A stretch of 64,000 bases of DNA from Allodiplogaster sudhausi. Lineage: Eukaryota > Nematoda > Chromadorea > Rhabditida > Diplogasteridae. The DNA lies in assembly GCA_945643635.1 (NCBI GenBank), contig CALZFC010000354.1, positions 2,306,001 to 2,370,000 of the forward strand. Direction: 5' to 3'. The notes under the pieces were generated by a model that had not been told where the DNA came from, ran no database searches, and saw nothing but the letters and a program-made list of their open reading frames with translations. Positions 1-11,883 of this stretch are shown here, piece after piece (positions within the stretch are counted from its first letter, which is position 1; every line of letters starts with the position of its first letter). Made by a program: the position numbers and the translations under genes.

Positions 1-777
1 CTTGCCGACCAATTTAAGATTCAGGTCTTTTTCTTTAAATATCTCGCTTCCATCTAGAGTCGAGCCATAATTTTTGTCGCTTCGGTTACAGTAGCTGAAT
101 TAGCGACGAGAAGAATGACGTAATGCGAGCAAAAAAAAGTTCTTATTTTTTGGGGAATTGGACTGAAGTTAGCGATGGAGTATCTGTATGACGAGCACCG
201 CGTGCTGCGCATAACGTGCGACCTGACAAACAAGGTTAGCAATGGATTATTTTTGCGAGCTATATGTAAGTCCATTTATGTTTTTGTTCAATGCCTTCCT
301 TTCTTTTCATAAAAGTAGGCTGCAATCTGGGGATATATCTGCATCATCTGAAAATTGTGCATTGAATATTCTGCTCTAATTTTTTTTAATTGAAATAGAA
401 TACATACTCTATTTGTGAAAATATAACATTTTGACGAATCTTTTACTTTGCAGCTGGTGGAGGCTTTCGAAAATCTTGAGCAAAGTTCGATCCAGTCGCA
501 CGACCAGGTAAAAGTTCAAAATTTACATTATTTTTGTTATTTTTCCTCAAAACGCTTACTCAAACATTAAAAAAAACTAACATAGTCAGTTCTTTTGTCA
601 CTTCAATTGAAGACTCCCTATTTCGTAATTCTTTCAGTCGACAGACTTGCTGGCAAAGATGAACGCGTTGTTTAAGCGGAATAACGATCTCCAATCGAAA
701 CTCACATTAGTGGGCCACGAGAAGTGGAAGTGGAGATGGCTGAAACAGCCTCGCACAGCATTTAGTCCCAAGTAATT
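1..777 (+). pseudogene. Coiled-coil family copy A, 3'-truncated remnant cut by the window edge
   Basis: Four blocks line up in order with exons 4-7 of the intact gene at 17022-21596. The end of exon 4 is at 1-24, followed by the same unusual GTCTTT donor. An exon 5-like block is at about 162-233, but the place where its acceptor should be reads ggggaattg, so the AG is lost. Exon 6 (452-509) has a 9-nt in-frame deletion and keeps the GTAAAA donor. Exon 7 (638 on) lacks its donor and runs to a TAA at about 775. Exons 8-14 are absent. The 5' part lies outside the window. I read it as a decayed paralog; a shortened transcript is possible but would need another exon 5 acceptor. The function of the family is unknown. 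Confidence 0.7.
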
Positions 778-998
778 TTAGGAGCATCTGATGTTTACTA
801 ATCTACGGACGTATTTCTTGGATATTTTGTAATCTACGGACACAGGCCGTGAACTATAATTTCGATTTCGCTTTTTCCTCGTGTTGTGGTCATTAGGCAT
901 CCATATCCATGGAAAAATTATAATTTTATAACAAAGCCAGCGTGACAACGAGTTCCAAATATATATGTATGTATGTACATATGTAAACATCTTTAACC

Positions 999-1526
999 TT
1001 AAAGGAGGTCTCCGAATATTTGTCCAGACAATTCAAAATAGGCATTTGACCCATCAAGTGTCCCGTACGAGATAACCTCTAGCTACCACTGGCTGCAGTA
1101 TGCCTAGTTCTCTACCCGTCAAGTAAGGCTTTGATCCTCCCATTCCAGTGCTTCTGCCCTTCCCACTCTCTGCATAGAAATTTGTGCTGACACAATTGCA
1201 ATGGCAGAGGACCTGTTAAGAAAATTCCGGCCAATGTTGGTTGAGCTCTCTGATATGCACAGTTCCAAGTAAACGATTCTGATTTCCCGTTTTGCCACAA
1301 ATTTTTTTTTAAAGATGGCTGGAGTTGGCTTTCTGGATGCGATCGAGCGCTACAAAATAGGAGGGTGCGAAGATATTCAGTAGCTAACTCTCTACAAGTG
1401 AAATTTAAAATGACTATAATTGTAGTGATAAGATGAAATTCGTATGTATCTAAGTTTTACGATGAGACGACTTCATCTATGCTTAAAAAAACGACATATT
1501 AATTTTACGCCGGAGACCTCCTTTAA
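999..1526. mobile_element. Non-autonomous element with 12-bp TIRs flanked by TTAA
   Basis: AGGAGGTCTCCG at 1003-1014 is matched by its exact reverse complement at 1511-1522. Both are flanked on the outside by TTAA (999-1002 and 1523-1526). TTAA target duplication is typical of piggyBac-type elements, but the termini are not the classical piggyBac ends, so the superfamily is inferred from the duplication only. The 0.5-kb interior has no convincing coding potential. Confidence 0.6.
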
Positions 1527-2563
1527 TAGGTGCTTTTTCATGTGCCTTTTCTGAGAATTTCTTCGATGAATTCTTCTTCATATCCGATGCCACATGTTCA
1601 TCAGTATCCTAGGAAAATAAACATGTTAATAATAGAGTTATTATTGCTAAGAGTTTCAAAATATATCTCTCTTTCTTTTCCCTTGATGTTTCTTCATACA
1701 TAGTTATGTGCACTTTGGGAGGACTTCTCTGATGATACATTCTTCTTCTTCTTCTTCTTCATATCCGATGAGAACTTGTCAGCAGTATTCTAGGCTGAAA
1801 CTGAATAACTATAGCACTTCATTACGAGAAGTTAAATCTCTTTCCCTCCATAAATGTGACTTATTACATTTCTCCTTTATCTTTTTTCAATGCAGTTTTG
1901 CATGATTGAAAATGCTTGAACAGAAAAACGCGAGGAAAAAAATCATTCAGCCTTATCCGGTTTGGGAATCCTTAGGGACAACACCTGATTGCAAGAGTAA
2001 AATAACGAAGACTATTAGAATTACCTATTCGGCCGGTTCGTGGGCTCGTCGCTGACAAAATGTTTAAGGTACATATGTAGTGATAAATAATTGTCCCCAT
2101 CAGCCCTGAAGAAATCCTCCAACTCGTTGAGCATATTCTAGCTGCAGCCAACAAACTATTTTAGCATCCCCTAGATGTATGTTTAATGATCATGGAACAA
2201 CATAACAATTTTCAGAACTATTATAACATCCTACAACATTCTACATACATTTGTATGTCTGATTTGAAAATTATCCTTGCCTTATCAGTGCCTTGAGCCT
2301 GATATTATGACAAACTCTTGTTAATTTGCCGTTTTTCGATGTCGAGAAGAACATTATATACTCATGTAAGATTGAAAAATGAAACTTATTATCGTTTTTT
2401 TTTTCAACAAATCGAGGACATGCATTTGTATACATGTAAATTAGGCATAGATTCAATAAAAACTGATCCGTCAAAAGTATATACTGCTAGACATGCACTC
2501 CCAACGTTCTTCCAATCCCATGTGACATCGCTGACGTCGTAGAATGTATCCATATATGATTAT

Positions 2564-2565
2564 TT

Positions 2566-2610
<45 letters not shown>
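2564..2610. repeat. (TA)n microsatellite
   Basis: A near-perfect TA dinucleotide run of about 45 bp, just upstream of the chemoreceptor-like locus. Confidence 0.95.
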
Positions 2611-2615
<5 letters not shown>

Positions 2616-2664
2616 TGACTATTGACAAGTAATAATGTATTAGAATATTTTTTTTAACAAAATC

Positions 2665-4352
2665 ATGACAAACGGGTTCTACGGCACCATGATATCGAGT
2701 AGCGCAGCAGAAAATATCCTAATATTCGCCACGACGGTAGCTGCAATCTGCACGAACAGCCTGCTCGCCTCCCTGACCCTCCAGCCACTAACTCGAGTGA
2801 CTATCGGCAACTACCGACTACTGCATTCTCCATCTATAATATTGCTCTGGCAGTCAATTGTGGAATCGTTCGAGCGGTAAGCAATCAAGCAATTTTTGTA
2901 GTCTCCTTCAATAGTATCGCACACGTTCATAACTCCAAAGTTCAACGAAAGTTCAACTACTTTATTCTTACATGTCCCTAGGTCATTTTCTTCGCCAACG
3001 ATGGCTATATCTTCTTCTCCGAGCTCACGCCTCGTCTTTCTTACGTCGTAGGAATCATCGTGTGCTCTATCATCATACTTCTTACCTCACAGACGCCCAT
3101 TCTGCTGGCGCTTCACTTTCTGTACCGATACAAAAGCCATTTGCCAGTTCGAATGCAATGACTGACTGATTCTAGACTGATTTGGCGGGAAATTGAAATT
3201 CCATACCGTCGCAGCTTCGATGGCTTTCTTGCTTGAAATTATGGCAGTCTTGTGTGCTGGTCAGAATGTCAGCTTTCGCCTTCAATGTATTATTTACGCT
3301 CATTGCAGACATGGACGAGGCTCATTTATTTCATTTCTATTTTTTTCCTGATCTCTAATCCATTCTTCTTTCCCTGATTACCTCATGTAGTCGTTCAAGT
3401 TGTATACTACGTGTGCAAAAAATAGATAAATACATGAGTAATGTCTCTAAATCAATAAATGTGCATAGTAGTAAATTAAGGTATTCTCCAAACTTCCTCT
3501 TTATGAGCTGTACGCACTTGACACGAGTAGTCATTCGTATCTCGCTGTCATGCTAAAGGCCAGTATCAGATGTTTTTTCTCTCCATATGATGACGTCAAT
3601 CAATACTTTAGGTTCCCGATGGCCAGCGGGGTCTCATGATGAACACTCCACATATCTTGGCGATCGTAGCCTGTCTCGCACTGACTATGAGTGCGCTTTT
3701 TTTTAAATCACTACAAACCTTTACTATGCATTTTCTTTATTTTAAATAAAAATTTTATATCCTTGCTTCGGTAGCTCTTTCTTATCTTTAATCATGGAAT
3801 ATCTTGCTCTCTTTCTCATCAACTAAGGCACTGGCGCTCTAATCGTCTTCTGCATCATTCGAGTTCGCCGCGCTTATAAGACAGTCAAGATGTCGAAGAA
3901 GACACGCGATTTGCATCGGCAGCTATTCATCGCTCTTCTGCTCCAGGTTTTTTTTAACGAAAGACATGGTAAAGAGAAGAAAAAAAGCGCGAAAAATTGT
4001 CGCTCAATGTCGCATCCCATCCCAGTTTGCCACTATCCTATTAGAACTTCTTCCCTCATTCCAGACCATAAATCCTGCAATCTTCTTCTACATTCCTAAT
4101 ATGCTCATGGCTCTTTCTCCGTTGACAGGTTTGCTTTTCTTTCATTTACGCTGCTCATTTTGGTAAAGCAGTAAAAGATTTGCGCAAAAACGATGCCCTG
4201 ACACAGGAATCTATCCAGGCCACCTTGGCGCGCTCATCGTGCGCTGCACAATTATATTCCCAATCACCGATCCAGTTATTGTGATCATCTTTATAAAATG
4301 CTTCCGTGATCAGGCTGGTTCAATCCATATATTATTATTATTATTTTGGAGA
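2665..4352 (+). pseudogene. Str-type 7TM chemoreceptor, frameshifted
   Basis: Successive blocks resemble nematode Str-superfamily chemoreceptors, which are ciliary membrane GPCRs for odorants. Exon 1 (2665-2878) gives TM1 (ILIFATTVAAICTNSLLA) and an IGNYRLL motif. The frame must then shift near 2820 to reach TAFSIYNIALAVNCGIVRA before the GTAAGC donor. Exon 2 (from 2984) encodes a TM3 block ending LLALHFLYRYKSHLP. An exon near 3611-3690 carries a TM5-like stretch (LAIVACLALTMS). Exon 3828-3946 has the TM5-loop motif VKMSKKTRDLHRQLFIAL. Exon 4065-4128 is TM6-like (NPAIFFYIPNMLM). Exon 4207 onward holds a TM7 with FPITDPVIVIIFIKCFRD. The TM4 part (about 3150-3600) is not clear. The frameshift and the missing part suggest a pseudogene; a sequencing indel could mimic the frameshift. 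Confidence 0.65.
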
Positions 4353-6660
4353 ATGTATCAATAATATTAATAGAAATCGTGACTCAGAAACAACCTATTG
4401 AAACTTCAAATATCGAGTCTATTGTAAATCTTTACGATTAGCAAAATTCGCACCACCGTATTCTCTGAAGTCATTAATAAAATTTATATTATCATGTGCT
4501 GGGATTCCGCCAATTCAAGATGAAAACATCATTAATTAATCCCTTGCTTTCGACTTCAGAGTTTTCCACTGACTGTGTAATTACTTCATACGTTTATTAC
4601 GGCTGAATTTATTTACTAGTCTGTTCATTTACAAGTACTATTTGATTTGTTCATTATATGTATGTATCTTCACAGCTATTACAAGGCGTCCATGTATAAA
4701 ACTTTGTCACGCAAATATGAAAAGTACAATTAATTATATTTGCCTTTTTCTCTTGCATTTTCTATCTTCTCTTTATATGACGTAAATGAATGTCTCTAAA
4801 ATGCTCTCTATTCTGCGCGTCAGCATTGGCAACAAACGGTAGCGTGCGTAATATATCCGAGCGGATCGAAACCGATCGATTTCAATAAATACTTAACCGT
4901 CTTAACGTACATACATGAAACCTACTCGCAGATGAGTGGGAGGATCGGGGGATCAACGAAATAGTACGAAGTTTAAAAAGGGGATAAATATAACTTTATT
5001 GCCAGTTTCCAGTGAAACTTACAAACTCGCAGCAAGTAACGAAAAGAAATTCATGACCTCCGTCTGCTTTATCTCGGATATGGATTTGGTTGATGAGTTG
5101 AGAGGGAGGGAGAGCGGCAGCGAGTGAGCAGAGAAAGAGAGCGGTTGGAGAGGGAGGAGAAGGGAGAGAGGAGAGAGTGGGTCAGACAGAGCAGAATCGG
5201 CGCTAATCCTTGGGCTCATATGGCTCAGAATCCGGGGCCCAGATCTGCTCAGGGTCCAGCTCCGGCTCCGGCTCCCATATCAGCGAGATTCTGCGAAATT
5301 TCAGTGTCGATAATAATATTTTCACTAAATAACGCAAATAAATATTTAATAAAATAATTTTTAATCAATTCTCAAATTGTAAGTAACTAGAACTCATGAT
5401 GTTGTGCTAAATAAATTATAACCTGGTAGTTCTCTTCGACTTCACAACCGGGTGTCGGAAGTGCCTTTCCCTGCTGAATAGTAAATATAATAATACAAAT
5501 ATAAAACTATAAATAATAATAAAAATAATCTTCAACATAACAAAAAGATTGCAAAATAACTGAGTCTTCGTCAGACAAAAATTCTAGCTAGATCTGGTTT
5601 TTTTTTCTCTCCAACGATGCACTGCCACGTGATTAACAAGGATTTGTTACGAACCTTGCTATGCTCAGTCTTGTCCTCAGACAGCTTCTGTGGCGGAGCA
5701 CTCTGGAAAATATTTTATATGAACTTGCTCTTATGGCGACCACGAGAGATTTGTATACAAGTCGACCAGCTAATGTTGGGACACATTTGTAAACTAGCAA
5801 ACTTTGTGCTCTTCACGTTCTCCAACGACGGCGCCTGTTGCTGAAAGTATAAAATCATAATTATTCATTTAATTTGTTTGTGCAGATAATGTTGTTTAAT
5901 AAATATTTTCATGGCATTATTGCAGGCCATGAGAAGTGAGAGCAGAAAGTGTAGAATCTGAAAGTTTACTATTACTTTATTATTTAACAAAATATTTATT
6001 GTATTTATTCATTCTTGAATTTGTTAATATAGTTATAAAATATAACGAGAATAAGAAGGAAGCGCCAACCAGTGAATGGTCAAGCATTGCGACAGCGCCT
6101 TGCGCGCTGAGAAGAGTGAGACCCAGAAATGGAGAGCCGACCACTCGCGAATAGAGGTGAATGCGAAACTGACAATTCTGTCAGGCAAATTGATTATTCT
6201 GCGGATTCTTTGCCATGATTCCAAGTAGTACTAAGTGCAGATGAATAAAATATACAAAAAGGTCGTCTCCCTTTTGAATAGATTTTTTTTCGAATTGAGA
6301 GTTTGTTTTTGCACTCCTGTGTTAAGAGTGATACTTTCTAAACTAAAGATATGTATTTTACGAAGCTCAGTCGTTTATCAGCAGCTGGTGTACTGAAACG
6401 GCAGCCTACAAACCTCCCCCGGAGCAATCCGGGTATAAAGCGATCTCATGGATAGTTATTCTTGGGTAATCGAACCCCTGCTTAGTTTCCCGGTTCTCTC
6501 TCGCATTGTGTCTCCGAAAAAAAGATATTCTTGATAAGCTAAAATACATTCGAATGTTTAATTTATTTTCGATCTGATCATTCGTTTTAACAGAAAAGTC
6601 AATCTATTTATTTTAATGGAAAAGATTCATGTAAATATGTTTAACCAAATAACTTCAAAA
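4353..6660. other. Gene-poor stretch, no supported gene
   Basis: Mostly AT-rich DNA with short open frames but no conserved block or consistent splice pattern. A purine-rich AGAGGGAGGGAG tract lies near 5100-5175. A short GC-rich part (about 5215-5290) carries repeated CCGGCT units. Nothing else was recognised. Confidence 0.5.
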
Positions 6661-6683
6661 TTTTAAGGTATTATACATACCGT

Positions 6684-6795
6684 ATTTTCTCTATTAGTAC
6701 CCCCGGGGTTCTATTTTTCAATACCCTTGCGAGAGGGGGGCACTATTAGAGGGAGGGGTTCTATTAGAGGGAGGGGTTCTATTTTTCAATGTGAG
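6684..6795. repeat. Repeats of a TTCTATTAGAGGGAGGGG-type unit
   Basis: The phrases ctattagagggaggggtt and ttctatttttcaat recur two to three times within about 110 bp, some as reverse complements. This looks like the terminus of a transposon, but no matching second end was found. Confidence 0.4.
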
Positions 6796-7794
6796 ATACC
6801 TAAAGTTTAATATCAACATTTAATTCCCAAAAAAAGAAGAATCGTAGCCCGAATTCTATGGAATCATCACTGGAATATCCGTTTTACAACAGATTTATCA
6901 TGAATTTGGCATCAATTCATTGGAAAGAGCACCCCATGCCTCCAGAATCCGTTCGTAGTACAGCAAGAGATGAGGTATTAGAATGTCCTCCATAGATCAT
7001 TCAGCTTCCACTTGAGCAGCCCAGTCATCGATAAGCGTGCGCTACCTTTTATATATTTTACCGCCGCTATCACCGTGATATGACGAGAGACGCGGCATGG
7101 CGAGCCTCCCTGAAGAACTCGTGGATACCGTAACCATGACACGATGGCAATGCTGTTCTTGGTTCAGTGTCTTACTATCGAATATGCATCAATTTATTTA
7201 AAAAGAAGAAGCTTGCAACGCTATTATCTCATGTTAGACTCTGTGATATGTTCCAATTTATGCATATCTCGCTTCTCATCATCATCATTTTGGTTGTATT
7301 ATTGAGTAGTAAAGGATTTTGGAATTGCTTCGTGAGAATAAACTACCCGTAATTTCTACAGTTAAAACAGTGTCTTCAGTTACTGTGCATAGTTGTTGTC
7401 TTCTATGAATTAGCTGATGCGCTTATGGTGGAAATTAGTTTATTTGTAAAAAAATGTTTAATTGAAGGTTACCTTCCAAAAAAGAGTGAAAAGGAAGAAT
7501 TAACTAGAGAAACGATTATGAGTTACCAATGAACCAAATATAAATAAAACAAAGTTTAATCGATGGGTATACAGTATTTCGAAAATACTAATTGCAGTAC
7601 ACCATGAGTAATTTTTTTCATGAGGTATTTAATACTCGGGCAATATAAAATTCGAACGTATTCATGCAAGAGGGACGTCAGCCATACACATTCGAAAAAC
7701 TTGACTTTTGAGTACAGACTTAAGAAAACGTGGAGTTGTTATCGTGGACCTCTGACATTCACGTACAATACACATGCAGTAGTAATGTGTAGAT

Positions 7795-7795
<1 letters not shown>

Positions 7796-7861
<66 letters not shown>
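7796..7861. repeat. (TA)n microsatellite
   Basis: About 64 bp of uninterrupted TA dinucleotides. Translations across it produce artificial YIYIYI peptides. Confidence 0.95.
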
Positions 7862-7862
<1 letters not shown>

Positions 7863-7965
7863 TCAAGGAAGAGCTCTGTGGTTTTTAGTGGCCTGATCCC
7901 CGACATATCAACTTCGGTGTTAAAGGAAGTATCCGACGAAAACATAACTTATTGTTTTATATTCC

Positions 7966-8385
7966 CATATGATCAAGTCTGGCCTAAAAGATCGATTAGA
8001 GGTGGTCCTGCATTACGAAAGTCAGTATTTAGCCAGAAATTTGCATTTATTTTTGGGAATACGGTATAAAACGTCTCTGTCGATGCACCCGGTGTATGCT
8101 CAAATCCAAGCAAGGAGTGCCAACGGGTGGGAAGAAGAGGCAGTCTCTGCCCGTCTAGCCCACTTAGCATCCCATTTTCACAAGGGATGAGAGATACAGA
8201 CGTTGGAGAAAAGCGAGAGAATGAAAGAAGTCCAGAGAGGTTAGATTCACATACGTTTCAAATTTGAAATTTTGTAACGGACGCTAAAAAAAAGGCTCAT
8301 CCAGTTGGGAGATTAGCACACTTTGAAACGTAATTTTATCAGATACGGTTTTCTTTCGTCGGATACTTCCTTTAAAAAAAAGTTG
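7966..8385. repeat. Dispersed repeat X, copy 1
   Basis: Co-linear with 42864-43205. Shared phrases include gatcaagtctggcctaaaag, aaaacgtctctg and cagatacggttttct, ending near a cctttaaa motif. The second copy forms the DNA directly upstream of the exon 3-like block of coiled-coil copy D. That suggests copy 1 is a relic of the same intron or of an element inside it, although no coiled-coil exon was found next to it here. Confidence 0.65.
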
Positions 8386-8507
8386 AAAATGTCTTGCTTT
8401 TTTGTGACCAATCGTGGAATTCTTTAAAAAAAAAAATTGTGAAGGAAATTTTGAGTTATATTCGTAACAAAGTGCTAAAGAATGCACTGTTTAACTAAAC
8501 ATCGAAT

Positions 8508-8562
8508 ATATGTATGCGTCGCAAAACTAATCCAAGTCTAAGAACGAGAACGGCAAACCTTG
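8508..8562. repeat. Short dispersed repeat shared with 15662-15716
   Basis: Both copies read tatgtatgcgtc, then aaaactaatccaagtc, then gaacggcaaacc, with few differences. The copy here overlaps the 3' edge of a chemoreceptor-like exon on the minus strand. Confidence 0.55.
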
Positions 8563-8925
8563 ACATATGTACATATATCAGTAGTTTGTACTCCCATCTC
8601 CAGATGAACAATGTAGCGAAGAGTAGGCAACATTCCATCTGCAAAGGAAAGCAATAAATAAGCTAATAGACCGCAGAATTTTATTTATTAAACATGTTCT
8701 AACCAAAAAATAATAATAAATAAAAACTTGAAAATGCTTCGTACAGTGTAAGATGCGAATGCGATTGCCATGAAGAGATAACGAAGATGTGAAATAATTT
8801 CCCCGGTGATCGGAACAACAAAGGCATCCAATAACGGAAGGTAGACGTCGACAACGAAAGCTGCGAGGGGCATCATGGATAGGAAGAGTCTCAAGTTGCC
8901 TGAAAACCGCTGCATATCTTTTCCT
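8559..8925 (-). pseudogene. 7TM chemoreceptor fragment (TM2 and TM3 exons), Srh/Sri-like
   Basis: Two adjacent minus-strand exons keep phase. The first (about 8925 down to 8745) encodes MQRFSGNLRLFLSMMPLAAF followed by VVDVYLPLLD and a second hydrophobic stretch, ending at a GTACGA donor. This matches the TM2 pattern of Srh/Sri-type chemoreceptors. The second (8638-8559), after TTGCAG, encodes MECCLLFATLFIWRWEYKLL, a TM3-like segment, and ends at GTTTGC. Upstream TM1 and downstream TM4-7 exons could not be placed with confidence. A stop codon sits just upstream of the first exon unless an internal acceptor is used. Probably a partial or decayed gene. Confidence 0.5.
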
Positions 8926-8929
8926 GCTC

Positions 8930-10149
8930 TTTAGAATTCTGGAGCAAGGCATACAAATTAGCAAAATCAGAAGTAAACGATGCCGATTACGTCTGAAATA
9001 CACAATTTACAATATTGTTTGAATTTTTCCATGAATGACCTTGAAACATTACAGAGTTACTACTAGCCTTTATGCATCACATGAAAGATAGTAAAGGTGA
9101 GGCATGGACAACTGAAGAACAAAATTCAACTCCTGAAATGAAGAGATATTCTGCGCTGAGTTTCTTCAGATGTTTTACTTCCTAATTCTTTATCTTGATC
9201 TTTAAAAAAAATTAATTCATCTCCCGTATCAAACTCATGGGCTGCTAACTCAAATATAATAGAGTAGCATTTCCATCGAGATAAAGTAGTCTCCAAAAAT
9301 GAGTATCATGAGCATTGAAATGTGGAAAGCTTTATTGACGATAAGGGAAACGTCCATTTGTTCCTGTAATAAACGCATGAGCATACAACAAAGGTATTTT
9401 GTTTAATGATTAACTTGTACAACATAAAGGTTATAATAACATGTAGAGTAGCATCAGGAATAGCAGAAGGCACAGTATGCAGGAAGACGTGCTCAACTTC
9501 ATCATTCCTCACATTCTGCTGGTCCGCATGCTTTTCATTCGAAGTCTCAGGGAAGCAAGGAACGCATGAGGATGACTGTGAGTTGTTGGTCTCTGTAGCA
9601 CTTGGACTATATTTACACTCTGTATTTACTTTACGGAACATAGTTTATAAAGTTAGCATACTCGACAGTAAACAACCAGAACGAATTGTGTTTTGAATAT
9701 CTGCCTATGAAACATGTAATTGAAGACTACTATTACGCACAGCACTTTGTCCCATTCACTTTTAGGCCAAAGAGCCTCCCCCCTCCCCTGTTGCACGGCT
9801 ATGACTCGCCTCCTCTCCCTCGCGAGAGAGACAGGCGAGAGAAGACGGGAAGAGACGCTTTCTCATGCGCCATTTCAATGCAGAATAAACACAAGTTTTG
9901 CACCTCTCAGTGCACATACTTTATCAATTAAAAATACAAAAATGAGGGTAACGTCGGTGAGCCCGGCCACCTACTGCACGTGCTGTACACGTGCATGGTC
10001 CGGGCTCGATGACTGGGTAAAAGCTCTTTATCTTGGGGACGAAAATGCTTAAACAATATACACACACAAATCGAAGAGGGACGTCAGACGTCATCCTACC
10101 CACATCCTCATCCATCCAGATTCCATCCATTGGGGCCAGGCGAAGGGGA

Positions 10150-10198
<49 letters not shown>

Positions 10199-10485
10199 CA
10201 AGCTCTGGCAACGGGCCAAATTTACCCGTGCCAGGAGCATTGACAACCAATTTATAACCTTTATTCTTAATAAGAACAAGATAAAAAAACTGTGGGCAAG
10301 GGCCGGAAGTGTTCTTCCTACTGTGAACGTCCTCATCCAGTTATGCTTGAAAAATAATAACTTAATTATAACAAAAGAATAATGAAGAGTTTGGGACCAG
10401 AGGATACAAAATTATTCATTAAAATTCGGATTGCGACTCATGAAAAGAAGTATGAAAATTATTAAGCTAAGTTTTAATAGTACTT
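8930..10485. other. Gene-poor stretch with possible chemoreceptor debris
   Basis: Minus-strand hydrophobic stretches occur near 9240-9310 and 9420-9560, the latter resembling a loop3-TM6 region but with stops. None could be joined in phase to neighbouring exons. Confidence 0.35.
10152..10195. repeat. (GA)n microsatellite
   Basis: About 42 bp of GA dinucleotides. Confidence 0.95.
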
Positions 10486-10604
10486 CTAATAAAAAGAGCT
10501 AAGAACCAGTTCAGGATCCTTGCTGAAGGGGAGGCCAAATCCTTCCTTGTTGTTCTGGAAGTCGGCCATGCTTCGTCTTTGTTCGTCATGCGTCTCGTTC
10601 ATGT
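10486..10604 (-). CDS. Exon-like block, possible C-terminal exon of an unplaced gene
   Basis: After a minus-strand TTCCAG acceptor, a 40-codon open frame starts DMNETHDEQRRSMADFQNNK, continues EGFGLPFSKDPELVLSSFY and ends at TAG. Hydrophilic C-terminal tails of this kind are usual in nematode chemoreceptors, but no transmembrane exon was found in phase just upstream. The product is not recognised. It is reported as an isolated terminal exon; the gene it belongs to is unknown. Confidence 0.3.
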
Positions 10605-10927
10605 CTGGAAGACAGAATAGATATTTATGGATTAACAGGTGATAGAGCGAATGCTAACCGCTTATTGATCTCAGAGTTGCCGTAAACATGCAGCAGACGG
10701 AAGTTGCCCCGTTGGTGAAAAAGATATTTCCATGAGAATGCAGACCAGATCAAATTATCAGAAGGCTTTAGATAGAGGAAAGGGTTTATTCACTGTGGCA
10801 ATCCGAGGAAAACTATTAAAAGGCTCAAACAAACACAACTGGAAGGATTTCAGCAAAGCATTCTTACTGCCCGCTAGGAAGATCATCGCGCGGATGTTAC
10901 TCGTCATGAGGAATACGCTTCTCGTAT

Positions 10928-11190
10928 GGGGGAAATGAGGTGGGAATGGGAAGTGAAATAAATAACCTAGCATGTAAGCAAAAAAATTGACAATCTAAAT
11001 CGCAACAATCTAGTAAGTTAATGATATATTTTAAGAATAAATGGAAAGTTTTCAAAATAGGGGAAATGAGGTGGGAATGGGAATTCAAATAAATAACCTA
11101 GCATGTAAGCAAAAAAATTGACAATCTAAATCGCAACAATCTAGTAAATTAATGATATATTTTAAGAATAAATAGTAAGTTTTCAAATTA
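10928..11190. repeat. Tandem duplication, period about 131 bp
   Basis: The segment beginning ggggaaatgaggtgggaatg and running through aataacctagcatgtaagc and tttaagaataaat occurs twice in direct orientation (from 10929 and from 11060), nearly identical. A recent local duplication without coding potential. Confidence 0.9.
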
Positions 11191-11429
11191 GGATAGACAT
11201 AAACAAGGAAATCGAAAGGAGATGTAATCTAAGCTTTCTCTAATAATTTGCAATAGATATCTACTCTAAAAGGCTCTAAAAACACAATCTAAGGTTTCTC
11301 TAGTAAATTGCAATAGATATTTACCAGACTTGTCTCTGAAAGGCGAGCATGTAATAAAATTCAAAAAACCACCATATTTAGAAATAACTCTGAATGTTGG
11401 GAGAAAGAAAACGAGCACGTAAATAACTA

Positions 11430-11860
11430 GTTTATTCCGCTAAACGCACCTTGGCCTCTCCTCCTTATTGTTAGCTCGCTCTCCTCTCTCCTCCTTCCGC
11501 GTTCGCTCTTTGTCTTCTCTCTCGCTCCTCCGTCTCCTTCTCTTCTCAGACTTATCTCTGAAAAGTGAGGAACTATAGGGAGACCATAAAATCTAGAAAA
11601 AAACCCCACTAACAATATTACACACTCGTTTAGAACTAGTTTATGCAGTTAGACATACCTTTGCCTCTCCTCCTTATCTCGCGTCCTCTCTCCGCCCTCC
11701 TTATCTCTCGTCCTCTCCTCTCCTTTCTCCCTCTCTTCCTCTTTTTCTCTTGGAGCGTCGTCTCCACTCCAAGACCAGTCGAGCTCCACCTCCTCGTCAG
11801 AGTGAAGACGAAAGTCTGAAAAAGTCATTCTAATTACCAAATTAAATTGTAGACATGTTT
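11430..11860. repeat. Imperfect duplication carrying pyrimidine-rich tracts; acidic/charged exon-like block on minus strand
   Basis: Two diverged copies (about 11430-11620 and 11640-11850) share actagttta, cctctcctccttat and long CT-rich stretches. On the minus strand the second copy gives an open block after TTTTTTCAG with DFRLHSDEEVELDWSWSGDD followed by a Glu/Arg/Lys-rich repeat. It could be an alternative C-terminal exon of the transposase-like gene just upstream, but the phase does not fit the obvious donor. Confidence 0.35.
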
Positions 11861-11883
11861 TAAAATCGACTTTAACGAATAGC

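Noticed and set aside
6395..6500. tRNA T-arm-like sequence on the minus strand (ggggttcgattaccc)
   Set aside because: No matching A box or cloverleaf could be folded.
7650..8070. 149-aa plus-strand frame
   Set aside because: Its core is YIYIYI from a (TA)n repeat, and the rest is dispersed repeat X.
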